From contig JAHYYP010000001.1 of NCBI GenBank assembly GCA_019424905.1, forward strand, positions 62,001 to 126,000: 64,000 bases of DNA. The letters run 5' to 3'. Under the pieces are notes generated by a model. The model worked only from the letters and a program-made list of their open reading frames with translations, was not told the DNA's origin and made no database searches. Each line of letters begins with the position of its first letter. Within the stretch, counting starts at the first letter, position 1. The position numbers were made by a program, and so were the translations under genes. This document shows, one piece after another, positions 7,616 through 16,121 of the stretch. This stretch comes from Collinsella sp. Lineage in GTDB: Bacteria; Actinomycetota; Coriobacteriia; Coriobacteriales; Coriobacteriaceae.

Positions 7616-8035
7616 ATGATGCTCGAGAGTGGCAAATTGATGCCTTCGATTGATGCTTGGCTGCGCGAGGCCAAGGCCGATGCTTCGGCGGCAGGCTGTG
7701 GGATGTATCTGACGCATAACGGTGTGGTGCGCGCGACGCCCAAGGCTGAGGTGCGCGGAGTCGAGACCGGTGGCGTGGCGCCTGGGCATAAGGTGGGCGG
7801 CATGGTGTTTGGCTTCGATGCTCAGAAGGTGCAGGCTGCTATCGAGGCGACGCGTGCGATGCCGGGTATCGGCTATGTGCGTGTGTGGCTGGCAAGCGGC
7901 GAGCTTGCCGTAGGTGACGACATCATGCTCGTGCTCATCGGCGGGGACATTCGCCCACACGTGGTCGATGCGCTGCAGGCGCTCGTTGGCACCATTAAGA
8001 ACGAATGCGTGAGTGAGGTCGAGCGCGAGGCGTAG
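7616..8035 (+). CDS. MoaE-family protein (molybdopterin synthase large-subunit-like)
   Basis: A 139-residue protein resembling MoaE-type proteins. MoaE proteins form the large subunit of molybdopterin synthase, which adds sulfur to precursor Z. Supporting segments are HNGVVRATPKAEVRG at about residues 38-52, a central GHKVGGMVFGFDAQKV region, and the C-terminal GDDIMLVLIGGDIR with VDALQALVGTIKNE. It diverges from classical MoaE around the catalytic lysine region, and no other moa gene is nearby. Its substrate role is therefore uncertain and it may act outside molybdopterin synthesis. The start follows GTAAGGGAGAA. Confidence 0.7.
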   Translation: MMLESGKLMPSIDAWLREAKADASAAGCGMYLTHNGVVRATPKAEVRGVETGGVAPGHKVGGMVFGFDAQKVQAAIEATRAMPGIGYVRVWLASGELAVGDDIMLVLIGGDIRPHVVDALQALVGTIKNECVSEVEREA

Positions 8036-8065
8036 AGGCTTGCGTCGATAGAAGGATCGTTTATA

Positions 8066-8104
8066 AAAATGCCCACCGGTACGTGTGATACCGGCGGGCA
8101 TTTT
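8066..8104. terminator. Bidirectional terminator
   Basis: AAAATGCCCACCGGTA (8066-8081) and TACCGGCGGGCATTTT (8089-8104) pair at 15 of 16 positions. The A-run on the left and T-run on the right allow termination in both directions, between the convergent MoaE-like and CmpB-type genes. Confidence 0.85.
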
Positions 8105-8125
8105 GCGTTTTGGGCGCGGTGGGCG

Positions 8126-9355
8126 CTACACGCGCGTCGCATCCTTGGGGCTCATGGTCATGCTCTGGAAGCGATTTTCCATGTATTCATTATCGAAATA
8201 CTTGCCGTAGAACTGCGCGACTGGAATATCCGGCTCCGTGCCGTTGACGCGCTGGTACCAGTAGTCGAGCGACTGCAGCGTCATGACGCCGTCGACCAGC
8301 ATAATGACGGTAAAGATGACGGTAGCCGAGTAGCGGCTCTTCCACGGAATCATGTTGATGAGCTTGAGCAGCCTCGGCAGCAGCAGCTTGATCCAGATAA
8401 GGCCACCCAGGCCCCACAGGCAGGCAAAGCCCGTGCAGGTGCGTCCGCCCGTAAGGACGGCGAGTGGGTCGGGCATGCCGAACAGTTTCATGTGCGAGTA
8501 GCTCCACGACACCACGCCAAATGAGGTCTGCATAAACCAGCCTACAAACACCTCGAAAGCGCCGCCGATCAGGGCACTTACCAGGAAAATGATCAGAGGA
8601 TTCTTTTTATAGAAGCGGTTGAGCGCCATGGTCATGAGCACCGCGCCAAATCCGTAGATGGGGCTAAAGGGGCCAAATAGCATACCGGCCCGGTCCTGAT
8701 AGACGCCGGGATCGACGACGACCATATGCCAGACTTCCTCGAGAATGAGACCTAACACGCTGCAGACGAAGAATACCCAGAACAGGTTGAAGTAGTTGAG
8801 CTTGATGTAGCCCTCGCCGGTTTCGTCGCGGCCGAGCATCCCCTCGGCGGCGGCATCGCGGTCGAGCATCTCTTGCAGGCGGCGCTGCAGTTCGCGCTCC
8901 TGACGAAGCGTGGGGTCAACGGTGGCCGAAAGCGCGATGAGGATGCCGAGCTGGATGGCGGGGCGCAACAAGAACGGCCCGATACCCTGGAGCATCACGT
9001 CGACCAAAAGCTCAACGACGGTGAATGCGATAAGGATGTAGGACAGGCGCGCGGCGTTGCGGCGCTGGTTCTTGATGAGGTCCAGGCCGAAGATGATTAA
9101 GATGACCGCGCTCGCCGCCGAGAGCATGATGCCGGCGACGATAAGGCCGACCGCGACGAGCGTGTTGTCGCCGAGCTTGGCGGCGGCGTTGCCATTGATG
9201 AGTGCGGTGATGACCTGCCACATAAAGGCGGCGACCGACGGGAGCGTGCCCACGCCGGACAGGATGCACAGGGCGGCGTACACCTTAATGATGAGGGGGA
9301 TCTTCTTGACCTCCGTGGCGCTGGGGACGCTGGGGTCGAGTTCGTTTCGATCCAT
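8126..9355 (-). CDS. Polytopic membrane protein with CmpB-type putative ABC-transporter domain
   Basis: A 409-residue membrane protein. The N-terminal half (about residues 20-165) has four to five hydrophobic segments of unknown type. The C-terminal half (about 190-370) matches the putative ABC-transporter type IV (CmpB) family: GMLFGPFSPIYGFGAVLM, ALIGGAFEVFVGWFMQ, and a Trp/Tyr-rich segment followed by a WGLGGLIWI helix. Despite the family name, these proteins have no proven transport role. It is a single gene, with GAAAGGTTC upstream of the ATG. It ends against the bidirectional terminator at 8066-8104. Confidence 0.75.
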   Translation of the reverse strand: MDRNELDPSVPSATEVKKIPLIIKVYAALCILSGVGTLPSVAAFMWQVITALINGNAAAKLGDNTLVAVGLIVAGIMLSAASAVILIIFGLDLIKNQRRNAARLSYILIAFTVVELLVDVMLQGIGPFLLRPAIQLGILIALSATVDPTLRQERELQRRLQEMLDRDAAAEGMLGRDETGEGYIKLNYFNLFWVFFVCSVLGLILEEVWHMVVVDPGVYQDRAGMLFGPFSPIYGFGAVLMTMALNRFYKKNPLIIFLVSALIGGAFEVFVGWFMQTSFGVVSWSYSHMKLFGMPDPLAVLTGGRTCTGFACLWGLGGLIWIKLLLPRLLKLINMIPWKSRYSATVIFTVIMLVDGVMTLQSLDYWYQRVNGTEPDIPVAQFYGKYFDNEYMENRFQSMTMSPKDATRV

Positions 9356-9593
9356 ACAGAACCTTTCTCGCTTTGTTGTAGGTTATAAGGATACGCCGCC
9401 GACCTGCCAAAAGACAGGACGAACGTCCCAATTGCAACAATGCAACCCTCAACGGTGGACGCGGCGGCCACCTGGGGGCGTGGGCGCTTGCACTGGACAG
9501 ACCAATAAAATGTTAGGCCGCAAAACGGATTATTAGCTCGGTGGGCTTTTAAAAAGCGCTGCTCATGCGCGGGGGAGCGCGTCGCGCCGTGCG

Positions 9594-9599
9594 TATAAT
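9594..9599 (+). promoter_or_regulatory. Candidate -10 element of purF
   Basis: A consensus TATAAT 41 bases before the purF start, preceded by TGCG. I see no good -35 at 16-18 bases. The rest of the 285-base gap 9356-9640 holds no supported gene. Confidence 0.4.
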
Positions 9600-9640
9600 A
9601 AGGCGGGTAACGCCAAAATACGAGGCTCTGAGGGGATGCC

Positions 9641-11311
9641 ATGTCTCAAGAAACCATCCGCGCGGCCGAGCGTGCCGCGGGACAGGTGAACGCCATGTCG
9701 ACGTATGATCCGGACTCTGACCAGCTGCATGAGGAATGCGGCGTTTTTGGTGTCTGGGCGCCCGATCGCGACGTGGCTCGACTGACGTACTTTGGCCTGC
9801 GTGCACTGCAGCACCGTGGCCAAGAATCGGCGGGAATCGCTGTTGGTGACGGCGGTACGGTTATGGTCCGCAAGGATCTGGGCCTGCTCGACCGCGTGTT
9901 CTCCAATGCCGACTTGTCGACGCTCTCCGGTCAGCTGGCCGTGGGCCATGTGCGCTACGGCACCGCCGGCGCCAAGAGCTGGGAAGCCTCTCAGCCGCAC
10001 CTCTCTACCATCAATAGCGTCATTATCGCGCTCGCGCACAACGGCACCCTCGTCAACACCGACGAGCTGCGCCGCCAGCTGATCGAGTTGGGCGTGCCGT
10101 TCCTCTCCAACTCGGATTCCGAGGTCGCGACCAAACTCATCGGCTACTTTACTCAGCGTACAGGCCATCTGCGCGAGGGCATTCGCAAGACCATGGAGCT
10201 CGTGCGCGGCGGCTACGCCATGACGCTCATCAACGAGCAGGCGCTCTACGCATTCCGCGACCCGCACGGCATTCGCCCGCTGGTGCTGGGCAAGCTCGTG
10301 GACGAGGGCCTGGACCAGGCCGATGCCGCATCCGTTTCGCAGCTGCCGTCGCAGGACGGCGCCGCGACGGTCGACGCCACCACCCATGTCACCCGCGCCG
10401 GCGGCTGGGTCGTCGCTTCCGAGACTTGTGCGCTCGACATTGTGGGCGCCGAGTACGTCCGCGACGTCCGTCCCGGTGAGATTTTGCGCATCAGCGCCGA
10501 GGGCCTTGTGTCCGAGCAGGGCGTGCCTGCCGCCGAAGAGCCTGCTAACTGCATCTTTGAGCAGGTCTACTTTGCCCGCCCCGACTCCATCATGAACGGC
10601 AAGAGCGTCTACGCCTGCCGTTATGACATGGGTCGTCAGCTGGCACATGAGGAGCCCGTCGAGGCCGACCTGGTCATCGGCGTGCCCGACTCCGGCCTGC
10701 CGCCCGCGGAGGGGTATTCGCACGAGAGCGGTATTCCCTTTGGCGAGGGCCTTATCAAGAACCGCTACGTGGGCCGTACGTTTATCGAGCCTACGCAGGA
10801 GTTGCGCGCCATGGGCGTGCGCATGAAGCTCAACCCGCTGCGCGACAACATCGAGGGCAAGCGCCTGGTCGTCATCGACGACTCCATTGTGCGCGGTACC
10901 ACCATGGTGCAGCTCGTCAAGATGCTGCGCAACGCCGGCGCCAAGGAGATTCACATCCGCATCAACTCGCCCGAGGTCATCTGGCCGTGTTTCTACGGCA
11001 TCGATACCGATGTGCAGTCGCAGCTTATCAGCGCCAACAAGACGGTCGAGGAGATCTGCGAGTATATCGGCGCCGATTCGCTGGCCTTCCTTTCGGTTGA
11101 GGGCCTGCTGAAGGTCATGCCCAAGGGCGGCTACTGCGATGCGTGCTTTACCGGCCGTTATCCCGTGGCGATTCCCGAGAGCTTTGGCCGCGACAAGTTT
11201 ATGGAGGGCTTTAAGCCTCGCAACCTGGATAAGCCGCTGCACTTTGACGATGACGCCGTGGTCGAGAAATACGATGACCGCAGCTGGGAAGAGAAGCACG
11301 GCGAGGCCTAA
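9641..11311 (+). CDS. purF: Amidophosphoribosyltransferase
   Basis: First committed enzyme of purine synthesis: PRPP plus glutamine gives phosphoribosylamine. The protein has 556 residues. About 32 residues precede the glutaminase domain, whose nucleophile Cys lies in HEECGVFGVW and would become N-terminal after propeptide removal. RALQHRGQESAGI and the GHVRYGTAG loop follow. The phosphoribosyltransferase domain has the PRPP signature VVIDDSIVRGTTM. The propeptide-bearing, Bacillus-type form usually has a 4Fe-4S cluster; cysteines near the C-terminus (GGYCDACF) fit that. The start at 9641 has GAGGGGA upstream. Confidence 0.96.
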   Translation: MSQETIRAAERAAGQVNAMSTYDPDSDQLHEECGVFGVWAPDRDVARLTYFGLRALQHRGQESAGIAVGDGGTVMVRKDLGLLDRVFSNADLSTLSGQLAVGHVRYGTAGAKSWEASQPHLSTINSVIIALAHNGTLVNTDELRRQLIELGVPFLSNSDSEVATKLIGYFTQRTGHLREGIRKTMELVRGGYAMTLINEQALYAFRDPHGIRPLVLGKLVDEGLDQADAASVSQLPSQDGAATVDATTHVTRAGGWVVASETCALDIVGAEYVRDVRPGEILRISAEGLVSEQGVPAAEEPANCIFEQVYFARPDSIMNGKSVYACRYDMGRQLAHEEPVEADLVIGVPDSGLPPAEGYSHESGIPFGEGLIKNRYVGRTFIEPTQELRAMGVRMKLNPLRDNIEGKRLVVIDDSIVRGTTMVQLVKMLRNAGAKEIHIRINSPEVIWPCFYGIDTDVQSQLISANKTVEEICEYIGADSLAFLSVEGLLKVMPKGGYCDACFTGRYPVAIPESFGRDKFMEGFKPRNLDKPLHFDDDAVVEKYDDRSWEEKHGEA

Positions 11312-11313
11312 AC

Positions 11314-11372
11314 CTGCCATTCAGGGACATGCCATTTAGGGACAGGTTTATTATGGTAGGTTTTACCTGCTG
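11314..11372. repeat. CAGGTA-core palindromic element
   Basis: Just after purF. The reverse complement reads GCAGGTAAAACCT-ACCATAATAAACCTG, nearly the same as 35340-35367. It also contains two AGGGACA pieces (CATTCAGGGACATG and ATTTAGGGACAGG), resembling the GGGGAC hairpins elsewhere. The remaining 11373-11481 is purM leader DNA. Confidence 0.6.
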
Positions 11373-11481
11373 TTTTGTTGATTGATCGGCGCGCGTTGCC
11401 AGAATGTGCGCCGAATCGAGGACAACTATGAGCACTGTTTGGCGTCTGCGCGTCAAGCAGTAGTGGGAGAGGAAGGCTCAG

Positions 11482-12585
11482 ATGAGCGACAGCAAGCATG
11501 TGACGTATGAGGATGCCGGCGTCGATACCGCCGAGGGCGGCCGCGCCGTCGACGCTATTAAGCAAATGGTTAAGGACACCAACCGCCCCGAGGTCATCGG
11601 CGGTATCGGTGGCTTTGGCGGCCTGTTCTCGGCCGCCGCGCTTAAGGATATGGAAGACCCGATCCTGATCAGCGGTACCGACGGCGTGGGCACCAAGCTC
11701 GTGCTCGCCCAGATCATGGACCGTCACGAGACGGTGGGCCAGGACCTGGTCGCCATGTGCGTCAACGACATCTTGGCATCGGGCGCCGAGCCGCTGTTCT
11801 TCCTGGACTACGTTGCCATCGGCCACATCGAGGCCGAGCACATGGCAAAGATCATCAAGGGCGTGGCCGACGGCTGCAAGCTCGCGGGCTGCGCACTCGT
11901 GGGCGGCGAGATGGCCGAGCACCCCGGCGTTATGGCTCCCACCGACTACGACCTCGCCGGCTTTACCGTGGGCGTCGTCGACCGTCCCAAGATGCTCGAC
12001 CCCGCGAGCGTCCGCCCCGGCGACGTGATTCTGGGCCTGCCTTCTACCGGCGTGCACTCCAACGGCTACTCGCTGGTGCGTAAGGTCATCGGCGTCGACG
12101 GCATCAAGCCGGGCACGCCCGAGGCCGCTGCTAAGGCCGAGGAGCTGAGCCGCCCGCTCGAGGAGCTCGGCGGCGCATCGCTGGCCGACGCTCTGCTGGC
12201 CCCCACGCGCATCTACGTCAAGCCGGTTCTTGAGCTGCTGCGCGGTGGCGCTCCGGTGCACGCCATTGCCCACATCACCGGCGGCGGCATCACCGAGAAC
12301 CTCAACCGCGCGCTTGCCGACGACGTCGACGCCGTGGTCACCCGCAACGGCGCCGAGATGGGTTGGGACGTTCCGCCCGTCATCACCTACGTGTCGCGCC
12401 AGGCCGAGCTCGCGCCCAACGAGGCATGCAAGACTTTCAACATGGGTGTCGGCCTGTGCCTGATCGTCGCCCCCGAGGACGAGGCTGCGGTAACCGAGGC
12501 CCTGGTCGCGCTGGGCGAGAAGCCGTTCCGCGTGGGCGAGTGCGTCGAGGGTTCCGGTAAGGTCGTGTACTCCGATGAGCGCTAA
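11482..12585 (+). CDS. purM: Phosphoribosylformylglycinamidine cyclo-ligase (AIR synthetase)
   Basis: Converts FGAM to AIR with ATP. The 367-residue length and signatures are typical: YEDAGVD near residue 9, GGFGGLF and the SGTDGVGTKL loop at about 55-75, then GGEMAEHPG and LPSTGVHSNGYSLVR. The start follows GAGAGGAAGG. Its 3' end overlaps the purN start by 11 bases, a coupled pair. Confidence 0.96.
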   Translation: MSDSKHVTYEDAGVDTAEGGRAVDAIKQMVKDTNRPEVIGGIGGFGGLFSAAALKDMEDPILISGTDGVGTKLVLAQIMDRHETVGQDLVAMCVNDILASGAEPLFFLDYVAIGHIEAEHMAKIIKGVADGCKLAGCALVGGEMAEHPGVMAPTDYDLAGFTVGVVDRPKMLDPASVRPGDVILGLPSTGVHSNGYSLVRKVIGVDGIKPGTPEAAAKAEELSRPLEELGGASLADALLAPTRIYVKPVLELLRGGAPVHAIAHITGGGITENLNRALADDVDAVVTRNGAEMGWDVPPVITYVSRQAELAPNEACKTFNMGVGLCLIVAPEDEAAVTEALVALGEKPFRVGECVEGSGKVVYSDER

Positions 12586-13276
12586 CGAGCAGATGGCTGC
12601 CGCCGAGGGCCTGGACTTTGTGCCCTATACTCGTCCGACTGACACCGATACGGCCGAGCCGCTCAAGATCGGTGTGCTCATCAGCGGCTCCGGCACCAAT
12701 CTGCAGGCGCTGATCGACCTGATTGCCGCCGGCAAGCTCAATGCCTCGATTGAGCTCGTGGTGTCGAGCCGTCCTTCGGCCAAGGGACTGCAGCGTGCTG
12801 AGCGCGCGGGCATCCAGACGCTTACGCTGTCCAAGGATGTCTATGCCGATCCCATCGCCGCTGACGAGATCATCGCGCACGAGCTGCTCGAGCGCGGCTG
12901 CGAATATGTGGTCATGGCCGGCTACATGCGCATGGTGCACACGCCTCTGCTAGCGGCGTTTCCCAACCGCGTGGTCAACTTGCATCCGGCGCTGCTGCCG
13001 AGCTTTACCGGCGCGCATGCGATCGACGATGCCTTTGCGCGCGGCGTCAAGGTAACTGGTGTGACCGTGCATTTTGCCAACGAGATCTACGACAACGGCC
13101 CCATCATCGCCCAGCGCGCGCTGGCTGTCGAGGAAGGTTGGGATGTCGACACGCTCGAGGAGCACATCCACGCGATTGAGCATGTGCTGTATCCCGAGGT
13201 CGTGCAGATGCTCGCCGACGGCCGCGTCCACGTGCTGGAGAGCGGCAAAGTGGCAATTGATGCACCTCGCGGCTAG
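12575..13276 (+). CDS. purN: Phosphoribosylglycinamide formyltransferase
   Basis: Transfers a formyl group from 10-formyl-THF to GAR. Of 233 residues, the first ~28 are an extension compared with E. coli PurN; catalysis begins at IGVLISGSGTNLQALID. Catalytic residues are visible in VNLHPALLPSFTGAHAIDDA (His and neighbours, about residues 133-152) and the late Asp in NEIYDNGPII. Translation is likely coupled to purM through the 11-base overlap. Confidence 0.95.
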   Translation: MSANEQMAAAEGLDFVPYTRPTDTDTAEPLKIGVLISGSGTNLQALIDLIAAGKLNASIELVVSSRPSAKGLQRAERAGIQTLTLSKDVYADPIAADEIIAHELLERGCEYVVMAGYMRMVHTPLLAAFPNRVVNLHPALLPSFTGAHAIDDAFARGVKVTGVTVHFANEIYDNGPIIAQRALAVEEGWDVDTLEEHIHAIEHVLYPEVVQMLADGRVHVLESGKVAIDAPRG

Positions 13277-13307
13277 CGGTGCACAGTACAATTTAGCCGA
13301 GTAGTCA

Positions 13308-13350
13308 GGGTGGTCATTGGCGCCAAGGCGCGCGTGGCCACCTTTTGTTT
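13308..13350 (+). terminator. Terminator after purN
   Basis: GGTGGTCA-TTGG-CGCC (from 13309) pairs with GCGC-GCG-TGGCCACC (to 13342), followed by TTTTGTTTT. This is a typical rho-independent structure. Confidence 0.8.
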
Positions 13351-13354
13351 TGGG

Positions 13355-13383
13355 TAGTCATCGGGGACGTTCCTGAATGACTA
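13355..13383. repeat. GGGGAC-loop hairpin
   Basis: TAGTCAT (13355-13361) and ATGACTA (13377-13383) enclose CGGGGACGTTCCTGA. It is a member of the variable-stem, GGGGAC-loop family. Confidence 0.7.
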
Positions 13384-13401
13384 GGTGAGAGAGGTGAGCG
13401 C

Positions 13402-13866
13402 ATGGCGGATAACGAAGCGCTGTTTACGCCTGAGCTGGTGTTTTTTGATTGGGAGTGTGCGACGCCGGGTGAGGTGTTTGCGCAACTCGAGAGTGAGCTT
13501 GCTCCGCGCGGCTACATTGCCGACGGTTGGCTCGACGCCGTTCGCACGCGCGAGGATGCCTATCCCACGGGTCTTGCCATGCCGGCGGCAAACATTGCCA
13601 TTCCGCATACCGATCCGGGGTTTGTGGCCAAGCCCTATATCGCGGTGGTGAAGCCCGCCGCGCCCGTGACATTCAACGCTATGGCTGGCATGGGCGCTCC
13701 GGTGCCGGCGCAGATCGTCATCAATCTGGGCATCGCCGAGCCGGGCGGCCAGGTCGAGGCCCTGCAGGCGCTCATGAACATCTTTATGGACGCCGATGCC
13801 GCAGCCGACGTGCTCGGCCAGACCACGTCCCAGGGTATGGTCGACGCCATCCGCCGTCACTTCTAA
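13402..13866 (+). CDS. PTS IIA component, fructose/galactitol (GatA) type
   Basis: A single-domain EIIA of the fructose/mannitol/galactitol class, 154 residues. His69 in ANIAIPHTDP is the expected phosphorylation site. No matching IIB or IIC gene is adjacent. It may therefore serve a permease encoded elsewhere, or act in regulation like PtsN-type proteins. The start follows a GGTGAGAGAGGTGAGC stretch. It is bounded by GGGGAC hairpins on both sides. Confidence 0.88.
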   Translation: MADNEALFTPELVFFDWECATPGEVFAQLESELAPRGYIADGWLDAVRTREDAYPTGLAMPAANIAIPHTDPGFVAKPYIAVVKPAAPVTFNAMAGMGAPVPAQIVINLGIAEPGGQVEALQALMNIFMDADAAADVLGQTTSQGMVDAIRRHF

Positions 13867-13880
13867 GGTGGGGCTGAGTC

Positions 13881-14017
13881 GGCACTTGGGGACGTTCCTT
13901 TTCTGCCGGCAGTAAGGGACGGTCCCCAAGTGCCGGCATATAAAGAACGTCCCCAAGTGCCACATCTGTCCCCTTTGCACCAAAATGGTGCAGATTAACC
14001 TGCCCCCAATGCACCAA
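13881..14017. repeat. Cluster of GGGGAC-type hairpins
   Basis: GGCACTTGGGGAC (13881-13893) recurs inverted as GTCCCCAAGTGCC at 13922-13934 and again ending at 13961. Next come CTGTCCCC and two short hairpins built on TTGCACCAAAATGGTGCA and TGGTGCA ... TGCACCA (to about 14016). This looks like several insertions of the same repeat type between the IIA gene and prsA. Confidence 0.7.
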
Positions 14018-14083
14018 GCGTGCCGCGGGGGCCGCGTTGTGACACAATGGCGTTTGTTCGATTCGTTATGCGAAAGGCCAACT

Positions 14084-15304
14084 ATGGCAAATAAGAAAAA
14101 GAACCCTGCGCCCGAGCCGACGCCCGAGCAGCAGGCTCGCGCTGCCTCCAGCTCTCGCAAGAAGCAGCGCAAGACGTACGTGTCTAAGACCGTCAAGATC
14201 GTCCTGGTGGTCATCGGCGTGCTGGCGATGCTGCTTTCCGTCTCGGCGATGGCGTGCTCCGGCCTTATGTCGCAGGCCGAGGACGCCTCGGGCTACAAGC
14301 TGACCGGCGGTGTTGCTGCAACTATCAACGGCACCAACCTCACCGAGGACACCGTGACCAAGCAGATCATGAGCATGCGCACGTCCTACGGCTACACCAA
14401 GGATAAGGATTGGGCGCAGTATCTGGTTGACAACGACCTCACGCCCAAGAAGTACCGCAAGCAACTCATCGACTCCTACACGCAGCAGATTCTGCTTCAA
14501 CAGGCACAGAAGGAGAACGGCGTGACGGTGTCTGACGAGGAGGTCGAGAAGGCTTGGAAGGACGCGTGCAAGAGCGCGGGCGGCGCCAAGGCCTTTAAGA
14601 AGACCCTCAAGACCTACGGCTATACCGAGGACACCTACAAGGACTCACTCAAGGAGAGTCTGGCGCAGCAGAAACTCAAGGATGCCGTCGCGCCCACGAG
14701 CAAGCCCAAGGACAGCGAGATTGTCGATTACATCAACGAAAACCTGTCCAGCTACAACGACGCCCGCCGCTCGTCGAACATCCTGATCAAGGTTGATTCT
14801 GACGCTTCCGACGAGGACAAGGCTGCCGCCAAGGCCAAGGCGCAGGAGTGCCTGGACAAGATCAACTCCGGTGAGCTGAGCTTTGAGGACGCCGTTGAGC
14901 AGTACTCCGAGGACACCGGTTCCAAGGAGAAGAAGGGCGATGTGGGCTGGGATAAGCTCACCACTTTCGTCGACAGCTACCAGACGGCGCTCGAGGGACT
15001 CAACAAGGGCGACGTGAGCGAAGTCGTCGAGTCGACCTATGGCTACCACATCATCAAGTGCACCGACTACTTCCATGTCGATAATCAGGTTGATGACATC
15101 AACCAGGTGCCCAAGGACATCAAAAAGTACGTCTCCAACGTGGTGAAGACGCAAGCGGCCAGCACCGCGTACAGCGAGTGGCTGGAGCAGTACAAGAAGG
15201 ATGCCGACATCACCGTCAACCCCATGCCCAAGGACGTACCCTATAACGTGAGTCTGAAGGGTGTCACCAAGAGTTCGACCGACGATTCGTCGAAGACTGA
15301 GTAA
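14084..15304 (+). CDS. PrsA-like foldase, parvulin-type peptidyl-prolyl isomerase
   Basis: A membrane-anchored extracytoplasmic chaperone of 406 residues. After a basic, Gln/Arg-rich cytoplasmic start there is one hydrophobic segment (about residues 41-60). A SurA_N-like region with long helices follows. A parvulin domain lies at about residues 230-330 (SSNILIKVDSD ... FEDAVEQYSEDTGSKEKKGDVGW ... VVESTYGYHIIKCTD). A Cys in MACSG near the end of the hydrophobic segment might serve as a lipobox, but the context is poor. The start at 14084 is chosen for GAAAGG upstream; in-frame sequence before it falls in the repeat cluster. It may help fold the large surface proteins. Confidence 0.88.
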   Translation: MANKKKNPAPEPTPEQQARAASSSRKKQRKTYVSKTVKIVLVVIGVLAMLLSVSAMACSGLMSQAEDASGYKLTGGVAATINGTNLTEDTVTKQIMSMRTSYGYTKDKDWAQYLVDNDLTPKKYRKQLIDSYTQQILLQQAQKENGVTVSDEEVEKAWKDACKSAGGAKAFKKTLKTYGYTEDTYKDSLKESLAQQKLKDAVAPTSKPKDSEIVDYINENLSSYNDARRSSNILIKVDSDASDEDKAAAKAKAQECLDKINSGELSFEDAVEQYSEDTGSKEKKGDVGWDKLTTFVDSYQTALEGLNKGDVSEVVESTYGYHIIKCTDYFHVDNQVDDINQVPKDIKKYVSNVVKTQAASTAYSEWLEQYKKDADITVNPMPKDVPYNVSLKGVTKSSTDDSSKTE

Positions 15305-15358
15305 CCATGGGGCGGTGCTCGCGTGAGTGCCGCCCACGCTATTAGAGAGGATTTGCAG

Positions 15359-15802
15359 ATGACCAACGAAGAGCTGCAGAAAGAAATGATCGCGGCCATG
15401 AAGGCCAAGGACAAGGTTCGCCTGTCCATCATTCGCCAGGTCAAGGCCGAGGTGAAGAATATCGAGGTTAACGAGCGCCGCGATGTGACCGAGGAAGACG
15501 TCAACAGCATGATCAAGCGTCTGATCAAGCAGACGAGCGAGACGCTGGAGATGTCCATCAAGGCCGGCACCGACCAGGAGCGTACCGACAACCTGACCGA
15601 GCAGGTCAAGATTCTGGAGAGCCTGCTGCCCGCGCAGGTTTCGGGCGAGGAGCTCGAGGCCCTGATCGAGCAGGTCATCGCCGAGCTGGGCGCTACTTCC
15701 AAGAAGCAGATGGGCCAGGTCATGGGAGCACTCGGCAAGGCCACCGGCGGCAACTTCGATAAGCCGGCCGCGGCAAAGATCGTCGGAGCCAAACTCGCGT
15801 AA
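15359..15802 (+). CDS. yqeY: YqeY / GatB-related domain protein
   Basis: A 147-residue helical protein of the YqeY family, which is related to the C-terminal tRNA-binding domain of GatB. Family features are MKAKDKVRLSIIRQVKAEVKN near the N-terminus, EQVKILESLLPAQ in the middle, and MGQVMGALGKATGG near the end. The cellular role is not established. The start ATG follows AGAGAGGA. Confidence 0.9.
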   Translation: MTNEELQKEMIAAMKAKDKVRLSIIRQVKAEVKNIEVNERRDVTEEDVNSMIKRLIKQTSETLEMSIKAGTDQERTDNLTEQVKILESLLPAQVSGEELEALIEQVIAELGATSKKQMGQVMGALGKATGGNFDKPAAAKIVGAKLA

Positions 15803-15806
15803 TTTG

Positions 15807-15948
15807 TTACGCGGTTTTACCAAACCGCGTAACGGCTCGACGCTGCAAACCCGTACACGCGGCAATCTGACGTTCAATTTCAAGGGCGCGACCATAAGGT
15901 CTGCGCCCTTTCATTTCACGTCACCTTGCTCGCGTGTACGGGTTTTCG
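15807..15948 (+). terminator. Nested hairpins after yqeY
   Basis: GTTACGCGGTTT-TACC-AAACCGCGTAAC (15807-15834) is a perfect 12-bp stem. A larger imperfect fold follows: AAACCCGTACACGCG pairs with CGCGTGTACGGGTTT. Inside it TGACGT pairs with ACGTCA, and AAGGGCGC-GACC-ATAA-GGT-CTGCGCCCTT forms the tip. These probably end yqeY transcription. Confidence 0.7.
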
Positions 15949-15973
15949 CTGACTTATGCTCAACAAGGGCGGT

Positions 15974-16010
15974 TGGGCGCTCACTGGGGACAGACTTAAA
16001 TGAGTGCCCA
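15974..16010. repeat. GGGGAC-loop hairpin
   Basis: TGGGCGCTCA and TGAGTGCCCA pair at 9 of 10 positions around CTGGGGACAGACTTAAA. It has the same loop theme as at 13355 and 19953 with another stem. Confidence 0.7.
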
Positions 16011-16080
16011 ATGAGTGGGTTAAAGGTTGCGGGTTCTTTACGGGAATGTAGTGTGGGCTGCGGAAACGCGGTTCTTTCCG

Positions 16081-16086
16081 TACAAT
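16081..16086 (+). promoter_or_regulatory. Candidate -10 of the amino-acid ABC transporter operon
   Basis: TACAAT 35 bases before the start at 16122, with CTGCGG 17 bases upstream as a weak -35. Support is by position only. Confidence 0.35.
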
Positions 16087-16121
16087 AGTTCAACTCGTGT
16101 AAACGCAGGGAAGGGACATTC

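Noticed and set aside
9563..11320. 585-residue open frame antisense to purF
   Set aside because: The sense strand encodes full-length PurF with all catalytic motifs; the antisense product is low-complexity and unmatched.
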